Assembly (NCBI GenBank): GCA_963705835.1
Contig: CAVPLC010000077.1
Span: 6,090 to 70,089 of the forward strand
Source: Palsa-504 sp963705835
Lineage (GTDB): Bacteria > Actinomycetota > Actinomycetes > Streptosporangiales > Streptosporangiaceae
Direction: 5' to 3'
DNA length: 64,000 nt
This document shows, in pieces, positions 45,172-55,665 of this stretch; position 1 is the first letter of the stretch; the number at the start of each line of letters is the position of its first letter. The notes beneath the pieces were generated by a model. That model was not told the origin of the DNA. It saw nothing but the letters and a program-made list of their open reading frames with translations, and did no database searches. The position numbers were made by a program, and so were the translations under genes.

Positions 45172-47291
45172 ACGCCGCCCGCGCCGACCGGGTCTACCTG
45201 GGCTGGCAGTACGCGACACCGTACCCCGATCCGGGGCCGGCGCCGCGCAGGCCGACTCCGCCCGAGCAAGAGCGGCTCAACGCCGACTGGGCCACGGCCC
45301 AGCGGCGCGAGGAGAGCCTGCTCAACCGGCCGCTGAGGGCCGCGTTCATCGCCGCGGTGGCGATCGCCGCGGTGGCGATCGTGCTCGGGCTGGCCGGCTG
45401 GCTCAGCCCGCTGCTGGCCGGGCTCGGCGTGATCTGCGGCGTGCTGGTCGCGGCGGTCAGCGGATACGCCATCTGGCAGGGCGAGCGGGCCCTGCGGTCC
45501 AGGCTGGCCTATGAGCACAGCCGGGTCGGCAGGATACGCGCGGCCCAGGAAAGCCAGCTCTTCGCGTCGCAGGCCGAGCACGCCAGCCGGGTCCGGGAGT
45601 GGCAGGCCCTGCGCATCGCCCATGAGCATCAGAAACGCTGGTACGCCGTGTGCGTGCCCGGCGGCATCCACCGCGTCGACGTGGCGGGCGGCACGCTGTC
45701 CGGCTGGTCGGCGATGCTCACCACCGCCGCCGCGCACCGGCTGGCGACCGGCGGGGAGGTGACGGTCCTTGACCTGTCCGAAGGCTCGGTCGCCCTGGAC
45801 CTGATCGCCTTCGCGCGAACCTCGGGCATCGAACCACTGGTGTGGGTGCTCCCCGAAGACCTGCCCCGGCTCGACCTGGGGACCGGGCTCGGCGCCCAGG
45901 GCCTGGCCGACGTGCTGTCGCTGGTCGTCAGCGTGACCGAGGACCCGGGTTCCGCGCGCGACCTGTCGTTCGACAACGCCATCCTCGAGCGGGTCATCGA
46001 CGTGCTGGGCGGCACCGCCACGATCGCCGGCGTGACCGCCGCCCTGCGGACGCTGGCGCAGGTCGGGGATCCGCGTGCGGACGTGGCCGCCGGACTGATC
46101 ACCGAGGCGCAGGCCGACAGGCTCAGGGCGATGTTCGGCCGGGGGGCGACCGACCGCGTGGTGGTCGAGCGGGCCTGGGTCCTGGAGTCTCAGCTCCGCA
46201 AGCTCGCCGCGGCCGGCACCGCGCCGGCCTCGCTGCCGCCCAGCGCGCTGCGAGTGGTCGCCGTCGGCCAGCGTGCCGGGGCGGTCGAGGGCCGGGTGTT
46301 CGGCACCTACCTGGCCGTCGCGCTGACCCACGCGCTGCGCGAGGCGCGGCCGGGACCGCCGTGGCAGCACACGCTGTTCGTGCTCGGCGCCGACAAGCTG
46401 CGCGGCGACACGCTCGACCGGCTGTGCGACGCGTGCGAGCGCACCGGGACCGGGCTCGTGCTCGCCTATCGCGCCGTGCCGCCGCACGTCAAGCAGCGGC
46501 TGGGGCGCGGTAACGCCGCGGTGGCCTTCATGCGGCTGGGCAACGCCGAGGACGCCAAGGCCGCGAGCGAGCAGCTCGGCACCGAGCATCGCTTCGTGCT
46601 GTCCCAGCTCACCGACACGATCGGGCTGTCGGTCACCGACACCACAGGGAGCACGTACACCAGCACCACGGGTTCGGTGAGCTCGCTGGCCACGTCGTGG
46701 TCAGCCACCGAAGGCACGGCGCGCAGCACCGGGCGCGGGCGGACCGAGGCGGGCGGCCTGCTGCCGTGGCGGGGCACCCTGTCCCGGAGCACCCAGGCCA
46801 GCGATTCGCGCGGCACCAGCGAATCCGAATCGGTCAGCGCCGGGATCAGCACGAGCACGGCGTGGGGAATGACGACGTCCAGGGCCACGGGCGACAGCGA
46901 GTCCCTCGCCCGTGCGCTGCAGCGGTCCCGGGAATTCCTGGTCGAGCAGCACGAACTCCAGCAGCTTCCGGCCAGCGCGATGATCATCACCTACGCCGGG
47001 CCCGCGGGCCGGCAGGTGGTGATGGCCGACGCCAATCCGGGCATCGGCAGCCTCAGCGCCGCCACGCTGGTGACCCTGGAGGAGTTCCGCGGCCTGCCGG
47101 TCGCGGTCGCCGGCACCGCGGCGTCCGCCGGCGCCGTGCCCCCTGGTACCGCGGCGTCCGCTGGGGCCGTGCCCGCGAGCCGGCCCGCCGCCGAGGACCG
47201 CCCGCCGGGGAGCTGGCGGGCCGGCGAGGACCGGCCGCCGCCCAATCTCGGGCCGCCTCCGCCCCGCCTTGACTGGCGTAAGCGCCGATAG
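45168..47291 (+). CDS. Partner membrane protein of the coupling-like pair, Ser/Thr-rich
   Basis: A 707-residue protein from a GTG overlapping the previous stop. Two adjacent membrane helices lie near residues 55-105 (AFIAAVAIAAVAIVLGLAGW; GLGVICGVLVAAVSGYAIW), followed by a coiled coil. A central domain has EVTVLDLSEGSVALDLIAFA and later LFVLGADKLRGDTLDRLCDA, TGTGLVLAYRAVPPHVKQRL, reminiscent of coupling ATPases but without a P-loop. Residues about 490-590 are a striking Ser/Thr/Gly tract (TDTTGSTYTSTTGSVSSLAT). The C-terminus is Pro/Ala-rich. No relaxase or other transfer gene is nearby. Confidence 0.65.
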   Translation: MNAARADRVYLGWQYATPYPDPGPAPRRPTPPEQERLNADWATAQRREESLLNRPLRAAFIAAVAIAAVAIVLGLAGWLSPLLAGLGVICGVLVAAVSGYAIWQGERALRSRLAYEHSRVGRIRAAQESQLFASQAEHASRVREWQALRIAHEHQKRWYAVCVPGGIHRVDVAGGTLSGWSAMLTTAAAHRLATGGEVTVLDLSEGSVALDLIAFARTSGIEPLVWVLPEDLPRLDLGTGLGAQGLADVLSLVVSVTEDPGSARDLSFDNAILERVIDVLGGTATIAGVTAALRTLAQVGDPRADVAAGLITEAQADRLRAMFGRGATDRVVVERAWVLESQLRKLAAAGTAPASLPPSALRVVAVGQRAGAVEGRVFGTYLAVALTHALREARPGPPWQHTLFVLGADKLRGDTLDRLCDACERTGTGLVLAYRAVPPHVKQRLGRGNAAVAFMRLGNAEDAKAASEQLGTEHRFVLSQLTDTIGLSVTDTTGSTYTSTTGSVSSLATSWSATEGTARSTGRGRTEAGGLLPWRGTLSRSTQASDSRGTSESESVSAGISTSTAWGMTTSRATGDSESLARALQRSREFLVEQHELQQLPASAMIITYAGPAGRQVVMADANPGIGSLSAATLVTLEEFRGLPVAVAGTAASAGAVPPGTAASAGAVPASRPAAEDRPPGSWRAGEDRPPPNLGPPPPRLDWRKRR

Positions 47292-47322
47292 CGGTGGCGC
47301 GACCCGATAGGCTCGGGCCGAG

Positions 47323-48585
47323 ATGAGCACGAGCAGCCCACCGTCCCGGCGGTTCAGCCTTCCCCTCCGCGCACGCCTGGCCACCACGGTGGGCGGCGCG
47401 GCCGGACGCGCCTCCCGGCTGGCCGGCCGCGGCGACGGGTCGGTCATCGGCGGGGTCATCGGTCTGCGGCTGAAACCGGATCTGCTCTCGCTGCTCGCCC
47501 GCGGCCGGCAGATCATCCTGGTCACCGGCACCAACGGGAAGACCACCACGACCCGGCTGATCAGCGCCGCGCTCGGCACGCTGGGCCAGCAGGTCGCCTC
47601 CAACGCCTTCGGCGCGAACATGGAGGCCGGCCTGGTGGCCGCGCTGGCCAAGGCGCCCGACGCCACCATGGCGGTGCTCGAGGTCGACGAGAAGTACATG
47701 CCGGCCATGCTCGAGGCGACGGCCGCACGCGTGGTGACGCTGCTGAACCTGAGCCGCGACCAGATGGACCGGGCGGCGGAGATCTGGCTGCTGGCCCGCC
47801 GCTGGCGGGCCGCGCTGGCCGCCGCGGACTGCCGGGTCATCGCGAACGCGGACGACCCGCTGGTGGCGTGGGCCGCGGGGCAGGCGCGCACGGTCACCTG
47901 GGTGGCCGCGGGCCAGCGCTGGCACGACGACTCATGGTGCTGCCCGAACTGCGGATCGCACCTGCGGCGTGACGGCGATGACTGGCACTGCGGTGAGTGC
48001 CCCAACCGGCGCCCCCCGGTCAGCTGGGTGCTGGCCGGCGACGAGGTCATCGACCCCACCGGCCGGTCCCGCCCGCTCGACCTGATGCTGCCCGGACGGG
48101 CCAACCGCTCCAACGCCGTGATCGCGTTCGCGGTGGCGGAGGTATTCGGCGTCGGAGTCACCCAGGGGATGGCCGCGGTCGAGCAGGTGCGCTCGGTCGC
48201 GGGCCGCTACACGCAGGTGCAGCGCCGCGGCTGTGACCTGCGGCTGCTGCTGGCCAAGAACCCGGCCGGCTGGCTGGAAGCGCTCGACGTCCTGACCCCG
48301 CCCCCGGTTCCGGTCATCCTGGCGGTGAACGCGCAGGTGCCGGACGGGCGAGACACCTCGTGGCTGTGGGACGTGGACTACCGCCGCCTGCGCGGACGGC
48401 CGGTGTTCGTGACCGGCGAGCGCAAGCTCGACCTCGCGGTCCGGCTGGAGGCCGACGAGGTGGCCTTCCGCGTGGTCGGCACGGTCGACGAGGCGGTGGA
48501 CCTCGCGCGCAGCCCGTCCATGGACGTGATCGCCAACTACACGGCGTTCCAGCAGATCCGCGCGGTGCTCGGGCGCACGGCCTGA
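47323..48585 (+). CDS. murT: Lipid II isoglutaminyl synthase, MurT subunit
   Basis: A 420-residue Mur-ligase-like protein. The ATP site is VTGTNGKTTTTRLI; the middle domain contains a four-cysteine zinc ribbon, WCCPNCGSHL and WHCGECPNRR, characteristic of MurT; the C-terminal DUF1727 domain begins about residue 300. With GatD it amidates the alpha-carboxyl of D-glutamate in lipid II in the cytoplasm. It is 25 bases upstream of gatD on the same strand. Confidence 0.95.
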   Translation: MSTSSPPSRRFSLPLRARLATTVGGAAGRASRLAGRGDGSVIGGVIGLRLKPDLLSLLARGRQIILVTGTNGKTTTTRLISAALGTLGQQVASNAFGANMEAGLVAALAKAPDATMAVLEVDEKYMPAMLEATAARVVTLLNLSRDQMDRAAEIWLLARRWRAALAAADCRVIANADDPLVAWAAGQARTVTWVAAGQRWHDDSWCCPNCGSHLRRDGDDWHCGECPNRRPPVSWVLAGDEVIDPTGRSRPLDLMLPGRANRSNAVIAFAVAEVFGVGVTQGMAAVEQVRSVAGRYTQVQRRGCDLRLLLAKNPAGWLEALDVLTPPPVPVILAVNAQVPDGRDTSWLWDVDYRRLRGRPVFVTGERKLDLAVRLEADEVAFRVVGTVDEAVDLARSPSMDVIANYTAFQQIRAVLGRTA

Positions 48586-48609
48586 CGCGCGCTACCGGCA
48601 GGAGGGGCG

Positions 48610-49377
48610 ATGGAACAGGGTCTCGGCCGCCGCTACGGATCGGCGGGGTCCCCAAGGCCCTCGGCGCTGAGGCTGGTCTGGGTGTACCCGGACCTGCTCA
48701 GCACCTACGGCGATCGCGGCAACCTGCTCGTCCTGGCCCGCCGCGCCAGGCTCCGCGGCATCCCGGTCGAGATAGCCGAGGTCAACTCCGACCAGCGGGT
48801 GCCGGTCGACGGCGATATCTACCTGCTGGGCGGTGGCGAGGACCTGCCGCAGGTCCTCGCCGCGCGCCGGCTGCGGGCCGACGGCGGGCTGTCCGCGGCC
48901 GTCGGCCGGGGCGCGGTCATCTTCGCGGTCTGTGCCGGATACCAGATCGTCGGAGCCGAGTTCGGCGGGTCCGAAGGCGAGCCCCTGCCGGGTCTGGGGC
49001 TCCTCGACATCCGCAGCGGCCGCGGCCAGCGGCGCGGGGTCGGTGAGATCATCGCTGACGTCGATCCGGCGCTCGGCGTGCACCGGCTCACCGGCTTCGA
49101 GAACCATCAGGGCACCACCCGGCGCGGCCCCTACGCGGCACCGCTGGCCACGGTGCTGACCGGTGTCGGCAACGGGGACGGGACCGAGGGCGCGTACACC
49201 GGGCGGGTGCTCGGCACCTACCTGCACGGTCCCGCGCTGGTGCGTAACCCCAGCCTGGCCGACCTGCTGCTCGGCTGGGTCGTCGGATCGCTGCCGCCGA
49301 TCGACCCGCGGCGCGAGGAACTGGTGCTGAACCTGCGCCGCGAGCGCCTGGCCGCCGTCCAGGGGGCGGCCGTCTAG
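48610..49377 (+). CDS. gatD: Lipid II isoglutaminyl synthase, glutaminase subunit GatD
   Basis: A 255-residue class-I glutamine amidotransferase of the CobQ type. The nucleophile Cys is in IFAVCAGYQIVGAEFGG and the catalytic His in VLGTYLHGPALVRNP; YGDRGNLLVLARRARLRGI is the family N-terminus. It releases ammonia from glutamine for MurT. The ribosome site is AGGAGGGGCG. The MurT-GatD pair is complete and intact. Confidence 0.95.
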   Translation: MEQGLGRRYGSAGSPRPSALRLVWVYPDLLSTYGDRGNLLVLARRARLRGIPVEIAEVNSDQRVPVDGDIYLLGGGEDLPQVLAARRLRADGGLSAAVGRGAVIFAVCAGYQIVGAEFGGSEGEPLPGLGLLDIRSGRGQRRGVGEIIADVDPALGVHRLTGFENHQGTTRRGPYAAPLATVLTGVGNGDGTEGAYTGRVLGTYLHGPALVRNPSLADLLLGWVVGSLPPIDPRREELVLNLRRERLAAVQGAAV

Positions 49378-49491
49378 CCATCGCCTGACCGCCGTAACCG
49401 GCTGAGGTCTGTCTTCTTTTTCCGAACGGACAGTGGCATCAGCCGACAGGACTTGCCCGGCGCTCACATCCTGGCCGCGTGACTTACCGGA

Positions 49492-51605
49492 TCACTCGCT
49501 TCTGGCCGTCTCCGGGCCGGTGATGCGCCGCAGCAGCGGGAACGTGGCCAGGATGAGGCCGAGGGCCAGCACGATCCCGGCCGAGGTCAGGACGAAGTAA
49601 GCGGCGCCCGGCGCCACCAGGGAGAGGTGCATCTCCATGGTCGCGTACATCGCCGACGCGCCGAACCCGGTGCCGATCGCGACCGCGGCGACGGCGAGCA
49701 GCGGGACCGCGCTCTCCAGGGCGATGACGCGGCGCAGCATGCCGAGCCGGGCTCCGGTGAGCCGCAGCAGGCTGAACGGGCGCTTGCGGTCGGCCAGCCC
49801 GCCCGCCACGCTCACCGCCAGGGTGCAGCCGGCGATGGTCAGGCTGGTCAGGATCACCACGTCGGCGAGCTGCTGGTAGGCGTTGTCCGCCCCGTTGTCC
49901 ACCGCAGTGACCTCGCCGAGCGTTTGCGGCGGCGAGCCGGTGCCCGTCGGGTAAGCGGTCTCCAGTACCGTCCTGGCCTGCTCGATCACGGGCTGCGATC
50001 CGTTGGTCGCCACGTCCAGGCTGCCCAGCGGGAGGCTGTCCAGCCGCCGGGCGGGGATATTGGCGGCCGGCCAGGTGAGCCCCGCCAGGTTGCTGCCGAC
50101 GTTGGCGAGGAAGGCGGGGACCTCCACCGCTGCCGCCCCCGTCGGGCAGCGGCCGAGGCCAGGAGCGCTCGCGAGCTGGGCGCACGACACCACGGCGCCC
50201 GGGAAGTCGCTGAGCTGCAGTTGCGGGCTGGTGATGGTCAGCCCCGGGTCAGCCCGGAACTCGACGGTGCCCTGGACGCCGGAGATGTGCCGCAGCTGCG
50301 TCAGCACCGTCACGGGCGGAGGCGGCGCGGATCCCACCGCCGATGTGTCGTGAGCATCCGTCGTCGAGAACTGGTCGACGAGGATGTTGGCGGCCGCCGC
50401 GCCGTCAACCGGCCCGTAGTTCTTGGTGTCCTGCGTGGCGAGCACCGCGGCGGCCACGGTGAAGATGAACAGCGCCAGGACCAGGCCGCTGACCGCCCGG
50501 AACGCGGCCCGCGGGTCGTCGGCCAGCCGCCGCGCGGCGATCAGCGCGCCGGGGCGGCTGGCGCGCCGGGCCATGACGCGGGCCCCCGCCATCGTCAGCC
50601 ACGGCCCCGCGACGACCAGGCCGATCATGATCAGCGCGAAGGCGGGCACGAACAACAGGACCTGCCCGGCTGGGCTCGCCGGCATGCCGCGCACGGTGAA
50701 GAACCCGAGGTCGGCCAGGCCCGCCAGCAGGGGGAGCACCCGCCAGGCCCGCGGCGGCGCCGGGGTCACCCGGCGGGTGACGCCGAGCGGGGAGATGTTC
50801 ACCCGCCGCAGCGCCAGCCGGGCCACGACGGCGGCGGCCGTCGGCACGCCGGCCGCGACCGCGAGGATGTCGGGCAGGCTGAGCGACAGCTCGGCGGGGA
50901 AGAACGACTGGCCGGTGAACGGGATGGCGGCCAGCGGGATTCGCAGCACGAAGAACAGGCCGAAACCGATGGCGACGCCAACTACCGCGGCCACCGCGGA
51001 CTCCGCGGCCGCGATGAGCGAGATCTGCCTGGGTGTCGCGCCGACCAGGCGCATCGCGGCGAACCGCTGCTCCCGGCGGGCTGCGGACAGGCGGGTGGCG
51101 GTGCCGATGAAGATCAGCACCGGCAGCGCCAGCGCCAGCGCCACCACGGATAGGACGAGGTCGACGCCGGACGGGCCGAGGCCTTCCCGGATCACGCAGG
51201 CGTCGCCGCAGCCGCTGGGCGGAGTGGTGTTGAGGCTGGTCACCTCCGCGGCGCCGGGCAGGTGCGACATCTGCGCGGCGGAACGGCCCACGACGATGAC
51301 CAGAGAGTCGGGGGACGGCAGGCCCGCCTGACCGATGAGGCCCGCCTGGTGCCCGGGGTAACGGTCCGCCAGTTCGTCCGCCGGGGCGCTGCGCAGCAGC
51401 GCGCTGAGCGCGGGGGAGATGTAGTACTGGCCCGGCCCGGGGCTCCGAGGAATCCCCGGCGGCACCGGTGAGGTAGGGCCGGTGGCGGCGACGTCGGCCC
51501 GGAAAATGGTCTGCCCGTTGAATTCGTCGGTGGTGAACAGCAACCACAACGGTGCTGCCGGGCCATTGTGCGCCCCGCCGAGGGCCGCCTGCGGTACGTT
51601 GTTCG
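49492..51605 (-). pseudogene. FtsX/MacB-like ABC transporter permease, 5' end missing
   Basis: The minus-strand frame is open from the stop at 49492 to about 51605, encoding roughly 700 residues of a duplicated FtsX-type permease. Hydrophobic groups are seen at VVALALALPVLIFIG, LIAAAESAVAAVVGVAIGFG, VLLFVPAFALIMIGLVVAGP, then an extracytoplasmic region and the final VLTSAGIVLALGLILATFPL. It reads NVPQAALGGAHNGPAAPLWL at its far end and then breaks off into unrelated low-GC sequence at about 51605, so the N-terminal membrane helix and start are missing. No ATPase gene is nearby. Confidence 0.8.
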
Positions 51606-51615
51606 CCCGAGACCA
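51595..51615. other. Left border of the low-GC, Acidobacteriota-like block
   Basis: To the left lies high-GC coding sequence for the ABC permease. From about 51610 rightward the sequence matches the internal part of the second mscS-like copy at about 53640-53700 (shared AACCCCGCCGTAGCCA). Both genes are cut here on the same strand. No terminal repeat, tRNA or transposase marks the border. Confidence 0.75.
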
Positions 51616-52863
51616 GGATCAACCCCGCCGTAGCCACCCCCAGGATCGGTCGGCATCTTCTGCGGAGGGCCGAAGATGACGACCAGCACCAGCAGCAAGC
51701 CAATCACTTCTGTGCCCCGGTTGAGAAGGATGCGCAGCGTCTGCCACTGCCGCCGGTCTCGCGACATGCGGTCGAATGCCACCTGCAAAGCCCGGCCAGC
51801 CAGGATAGTCAGCAGAACAATGATCGCGATCAAGGCCAGCGACCGCAGCATCAGGCGCAGCATGATCCTCTGTTGCAGCTCTACCTGGTTGGCCCAGCGA
51901 ACGTAGAGCGCCGCAAGCTGCTGCTGCGCCGATAAGCGGTCGTCGACGATACTCAAAATAGTCCGTTGCGTGGCCAGGCCTTGCAGTTCCTTAACCCGGG
52001 CCGCACTCGATTCCCCGGCCGTTTTGGCGGCAGCATTGGCTTCGCTCGTCTGGGCCTCGCTGCTGCAGCCTGGCATGGTCCGCGGTGAGCGCAGCGACAT
52101 CCGCGCGCGCCAGCTGCTCGGCCTGCTCGATCAGTTGCTTCCTGCTGCGCTGTGCCCACCACGCCAAAATCTGCCCCGCCAGCGTAGTGTGCCGGCCAGC
52201 CGAGAAGACCGCGGCCTGTTTTTCACCCCCGGTTGCCTGCAGGTCGTACTTCTTCATCTCCGCTTCGCGTGCCGATAACTCCCGCTGAATTTCCTCCCGA
52301 GGATCTCCACTCGCCCGTGCCAATTCGCCCATGGAATCCGATAATTCATCCTGGTCAAGGCTCAGTTGGGCCTTGGCAGCATCCAGGTCGTCTCGCACCC
52401 GCTCAACTGCACCGGCTGAAGCAGGGGCCGCGTCTTCAACGGGGCCGGCGGCCTCTGCCCTCAAAGCCACGATCCGTTCCTGCTCCTCTTCGACTTTCTG
52501 CTGCAGTTCGGTGACCCGCTGCTGCAAGGTCAATGCCTCCCCGGTCAGCTCCCTGGTCTCTGCACTCGCCTGGCGCAGAGATTGAGCGAAATTCTGGTCT
52601 ACCTCGTGGTCGGCCAGCCGCTCCGCTTCTCGCGCAAGCTGCAGTTCCTTCGCCGATGCCGCCAATGCGGTCAGCGTCTTCGCGGTCGACCAAGGCCGCT
52701 GGTCCACGATCCCGTAGGGGAGCGGAATGGGGTTCCAACCTGCCTTTTGCCCATGCAGGAAGGGCACATTCTCCATCACTCCCCGGGTCATAAAGCTTCC
52801 CAGCAAACACAAAACCAGCACCGCCAGCGACACCGCCGCAGCTATCTTTTGAGCACGATTCAT
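51612..52863 (-). pseudogene. Large MscS-type mechanosensitive channel, copy 1, truncated and frameshifted
   Basis: Starts MNRAQKIAAAVSLAVLVLCL (signal/first helix), followed by a long periplasmic coiled coil (LTLQQRVTELQQKVEEEQER; AQLSLDQDELSDSMGELA). After an indel near 52063 come membrane helices (LMLRSLALIAIIVLLTILAG; EVIGLLLVLVVIFG). A second indel near 51652 precedes the break at about 51612. The pore helix and MscS beta domain are missing. It is about 90 percent identical by eye to copy 2, which is placed two kilobases downstream on the plus coordinate. Confidence 0.82.
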
Positions 52864-53070
52864 CCGGCCTCTTCTGCCGCACTTGACTCAGCGTAAACCC
52901 AGTATTGCCTGTGATCTGTAGGAGTTTCGAAGGGGAGTGTGGATTAGTTTAGCTGTATCAGAGCAAATCCCAACAGAAATCCTCCGGCTCAAGGAACAGC
53001 ACGGCTAAGGGGGAACGTGGGGGCACCACGTGGAAACAAAATGCCCTGGGCTGAAGCCCTCGCCGATCGC

Positions 53071-54882
53071 TTACTTCTGGTTTACCTCCCGCGCACCCTG
53101 CATCAGCTCGACCACCTTTCCGAAGAGACGGTTCCGGGTCTCCAGCCGGACTCCTGCACGGGTTACATAGCGTACTACGATGTCCACGCCCTCACCCGCA
53201 TCTGCCGGGCGCATATCGACGGAAGGGATCGCACTGAACTGGGGTACACCCTGCTCGTGGGTCACGCGCTTCCACTCCTCTTCCGCCATCTTCGCGTCCG
53301 ACTCGGTGGCCTTTACTGCTGCCTCGCGGATCTGGTCGATCAACGGATAAGCCTTTGCTCCGGGCGGGATACTCACCTTGATCTCATCCCACATCCACTG
53401 CCCGGCGGTGGAGAAATTGAAGTACTTCCCGCGAATCGCATACCCGTTCAGAAAGGAGACCCGCCGCCCCGTCGGGTGACCATTGGCCGTCCAGTTTCCT
53501 GTCTCCAGCAACCAGGTGCGGAAGAGCCCGATCTCCACCGCCTCACCGCCAACGCCGTCAATCTCCACCCAGTCGCCCACCCGTATCCCGTTCTTCCCCA
53601 TCAGCACAAACCAACCACAGAAGGCCAGGATGAAGTCCTGGAAGACCACGGTCAACCCCGCCGTAGCCAGCCCGAGGATCGTCGGCATTTGCCGCGGAGT
53701 GCCGAAGATGACCAGCAGCACCAGCAGCAAGCCGATGACTTGTGTCCCCAGGTTGAGAATGATGCGCAGCGTCTGCCTCTGCCGCCGGTCGCGCGACATG
53801 TGGTCGAAGGCCACCTGCAGGGCCCAGCCGGCCAGGATGGTCAGCAGAACAATGGTCGCGATCAAGGTCAGCGACCGCAGCATCAGGTGGAGCATGATCT
53901 TGTGCTGCAGCTCTACTTGATTGCCCCAGCGGACGTAGAGCGTAACCAACTGCTGCTGCGCGCCCAGCCGGTCGTCGAGGATGCTCAAGATAGTCCGTTG
54001 GCTGGCCAGGCCTTGCAGTTGCTTAACCCGGGTCGAACTCGACTCCCCGGCTGTTTGGGCGGCGGCGGCACTCGCTTCGGCCGTCTGGGCCTCCTGCTGT
54101 AGCCTGGACATGGTCCGCCGTGAGCGCAGCGACGTCGGCGCGCGCCAACCCTTCCGCCTGCTCGATCAGTTGTTTCCTGCTCCGCTGCGCCCACCACTCC
54201 GCGATCTGCCCCGCCAGCGTGGTGTACTGGCCGGCGGAGACCACCGCGGTCTGTCCCTCCTCCCCTGCCTGCAGGTTGTACTTCTTCATCTCCGCTTCGC
54301 GTGCGGATAACTCCCGCTGAATCTCACCCTCGATGATCTCCACTCGCTCGTGCCAGATCCTCCATCGAATCCGACAACTCGTCCTGGTCAAGACTCAGCT
54401 GCGCCTTGGCGACATCCAGATCGTCTGTCGCCGGGCTGACGGCGCCGGCCGCTCCCGCGGCGGGACCGGCCTTCGCCGTCAATGCTGCGACCCGATCCTG
54501 GTCCTCTTTGACTGTCTGCTGCAGGTCGGTGACCCGCTGCTGCAAGGTCAGTGCCTCGCCGGTCAGCTGCCTGGTCTCTGCACTCGCCTGGCGCAGAGAT
54601 TGAGCGAAATTCTGGTCTACCTCGTGATCGGCCAGGCGCTCCGCTTCGCGCGCAAGCTGCAATTCCTCTGCGGATACCGCCAACGCCGCTCAGCGTCTTC
54701 GCGGTCTGCCAAGGCCGTTGGTCCACGATTCCGTAGGGGCGAGGGACGGCGTTCCAACCTGCCTTTTGCCCATGCAGGAAGGGCAGATTCTCCATCACGC
54801 CCCGGGTCATGAAGCTTGCCAGCAAACACAAAACCAGCACCGCCAGCGACACCGCCGCAGCTATCTTTTGAGCACGATTCAT
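53071..54882 (-). pseudogene. Large MscS-type mechanosensitive channel, copy 2, frameshifted
   Basis: Complete in length but broken by indels near 54690, 54370 and 54109. Order: signal/first helix, periplasmic coiled coil, membrane helices (LTLIATIVLLTILAGWALQV; VIGLLLVLLVIFG), pore helix ILGLATAGLTVVFQDFILAF, and the MscS beta domain IRVGDWVEIDGVGGEAVEIG, then a C-terminal domain to REVNQK. MscS channels release solutes upon osmotic downshift. None of the indels coincides with those of copy 1, so the breaks arose after duplication or in sequencing. Confidence 0.85.
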
Positions 54883-55307
54883 CCAGGCCTCATCCCGCAG
54901 CACCTGACTCAGCGTAAACCCAGCACCGCTGTAACCGGTTGGAAGTCTCGTTGGCGGGCGGGAGTGTGCATTGCTTCAAGGGCTGAACAGTTCGGAAAAA
55001 GTCACTGGACGAAGGGCACGGCTTCAGCCGTGCCCCTCTTCTGTGCGATGGGAGAGGGCTTCAGCCGCTGAGGTACGTTTTCCAATGATTCCCGCGAATT
55101 TCTTTGTGACCACCAGTACCTCAGCGCCTCTCAGGCCGTCGAAAGATGGCCGGTTTCGTCCGGCATGCCCAAGAGACGTACCTCAGGGGCTAAAGCCGTG
55201 CCCTTCGTTCGGAGAGTTTTCCGCAGCCGGTTCGAACGCGGAAACAGAAAAATGCCCCGGACTGAAGCCCAAAGGCATTTCTGTGCACAGCTGGCGCTGT
55301 AAGGTTC
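54883..55307. repeat. Intergenic palindromic repeats of the low-GC block
   Basis: Several nested inverted repeats replace genes here. GGGCACGGCT (55014-55023) pairs with AGCCGTGCCC (55026-55035). CTGAGGTACGT (55068-55078) pairs with ACGTACCTCAG (55176-55186). AAATGCC (55250-55256) pairs with GGCATTT (55274-55280). A related ATGCCCTGGGCTGAAGCCC lies near 53041. They resemble repetitive extragenic palindromes that I associate with Acidobacteriota genomes. Confidence 0.6.
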
Positions 55308-55532
55308 TTAGGAGCGAACGCTGACTACATTGGTTTGGCTTACGACCATAACAGCTCCGGGACCAGACCCGTGCCCGGAGATGTATCCCTTGCGATGGCC
55401 ATTCCGACAGACGAACCACTGCTCGTAAAACCGATCGGAATGCTTCGGGACACCGGCGAGGTTTACCGTCTCATAGGCAGCCGGTTGCTCGGTCATCATC
55501 TCACCGCACTGTTTGCACTGTTCAATAGGCAT
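55308..55532 (-). CDS. Small zinc-ribbon-like protein
   Basis: A 74-residue product from an ATG preceded by GGAGGAGG. The N-terminus holds EQCKQCGEMM, and a later FVCRNGHRKGYISG gives a further Cys/His pair, suggesting a small zinc-binding fold. No named family is assigned. It stands alone between the palindromic repeats and the esterase gene, transcribed away from the latter. Confidence 0.65.
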   Translation of the reverse strand: MPIEQCKQCGEMMTEQPAAYETVNLAGVPKHSDRFYEQWFVCRNGHRKGYISGHGSGPGAVMVVSQTNVVSVRS

Positions 55533-55665
55533 CGTTCCTCCTCCTGCTCCATTACTTATATGAAGGCCGGAAGGGATTCGGCTACACTTCCGGTAACCTT
55601 TTCCAACCTTTAGTAATAAGGCCCTTCAGGAGCCGTCCATGTGACTGGTTTGATAGACTTTCGCG

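Noticed and set aside
44376..46589. A 737-codon minus-strand frame across the coupling-like pair
   Set aside because: Composition bias keeps the antisense frame open; the plus-strand frames have membrane helices, coupling-protein motifs and a GTGA overlap, whereas the antisense product is low-complexity.
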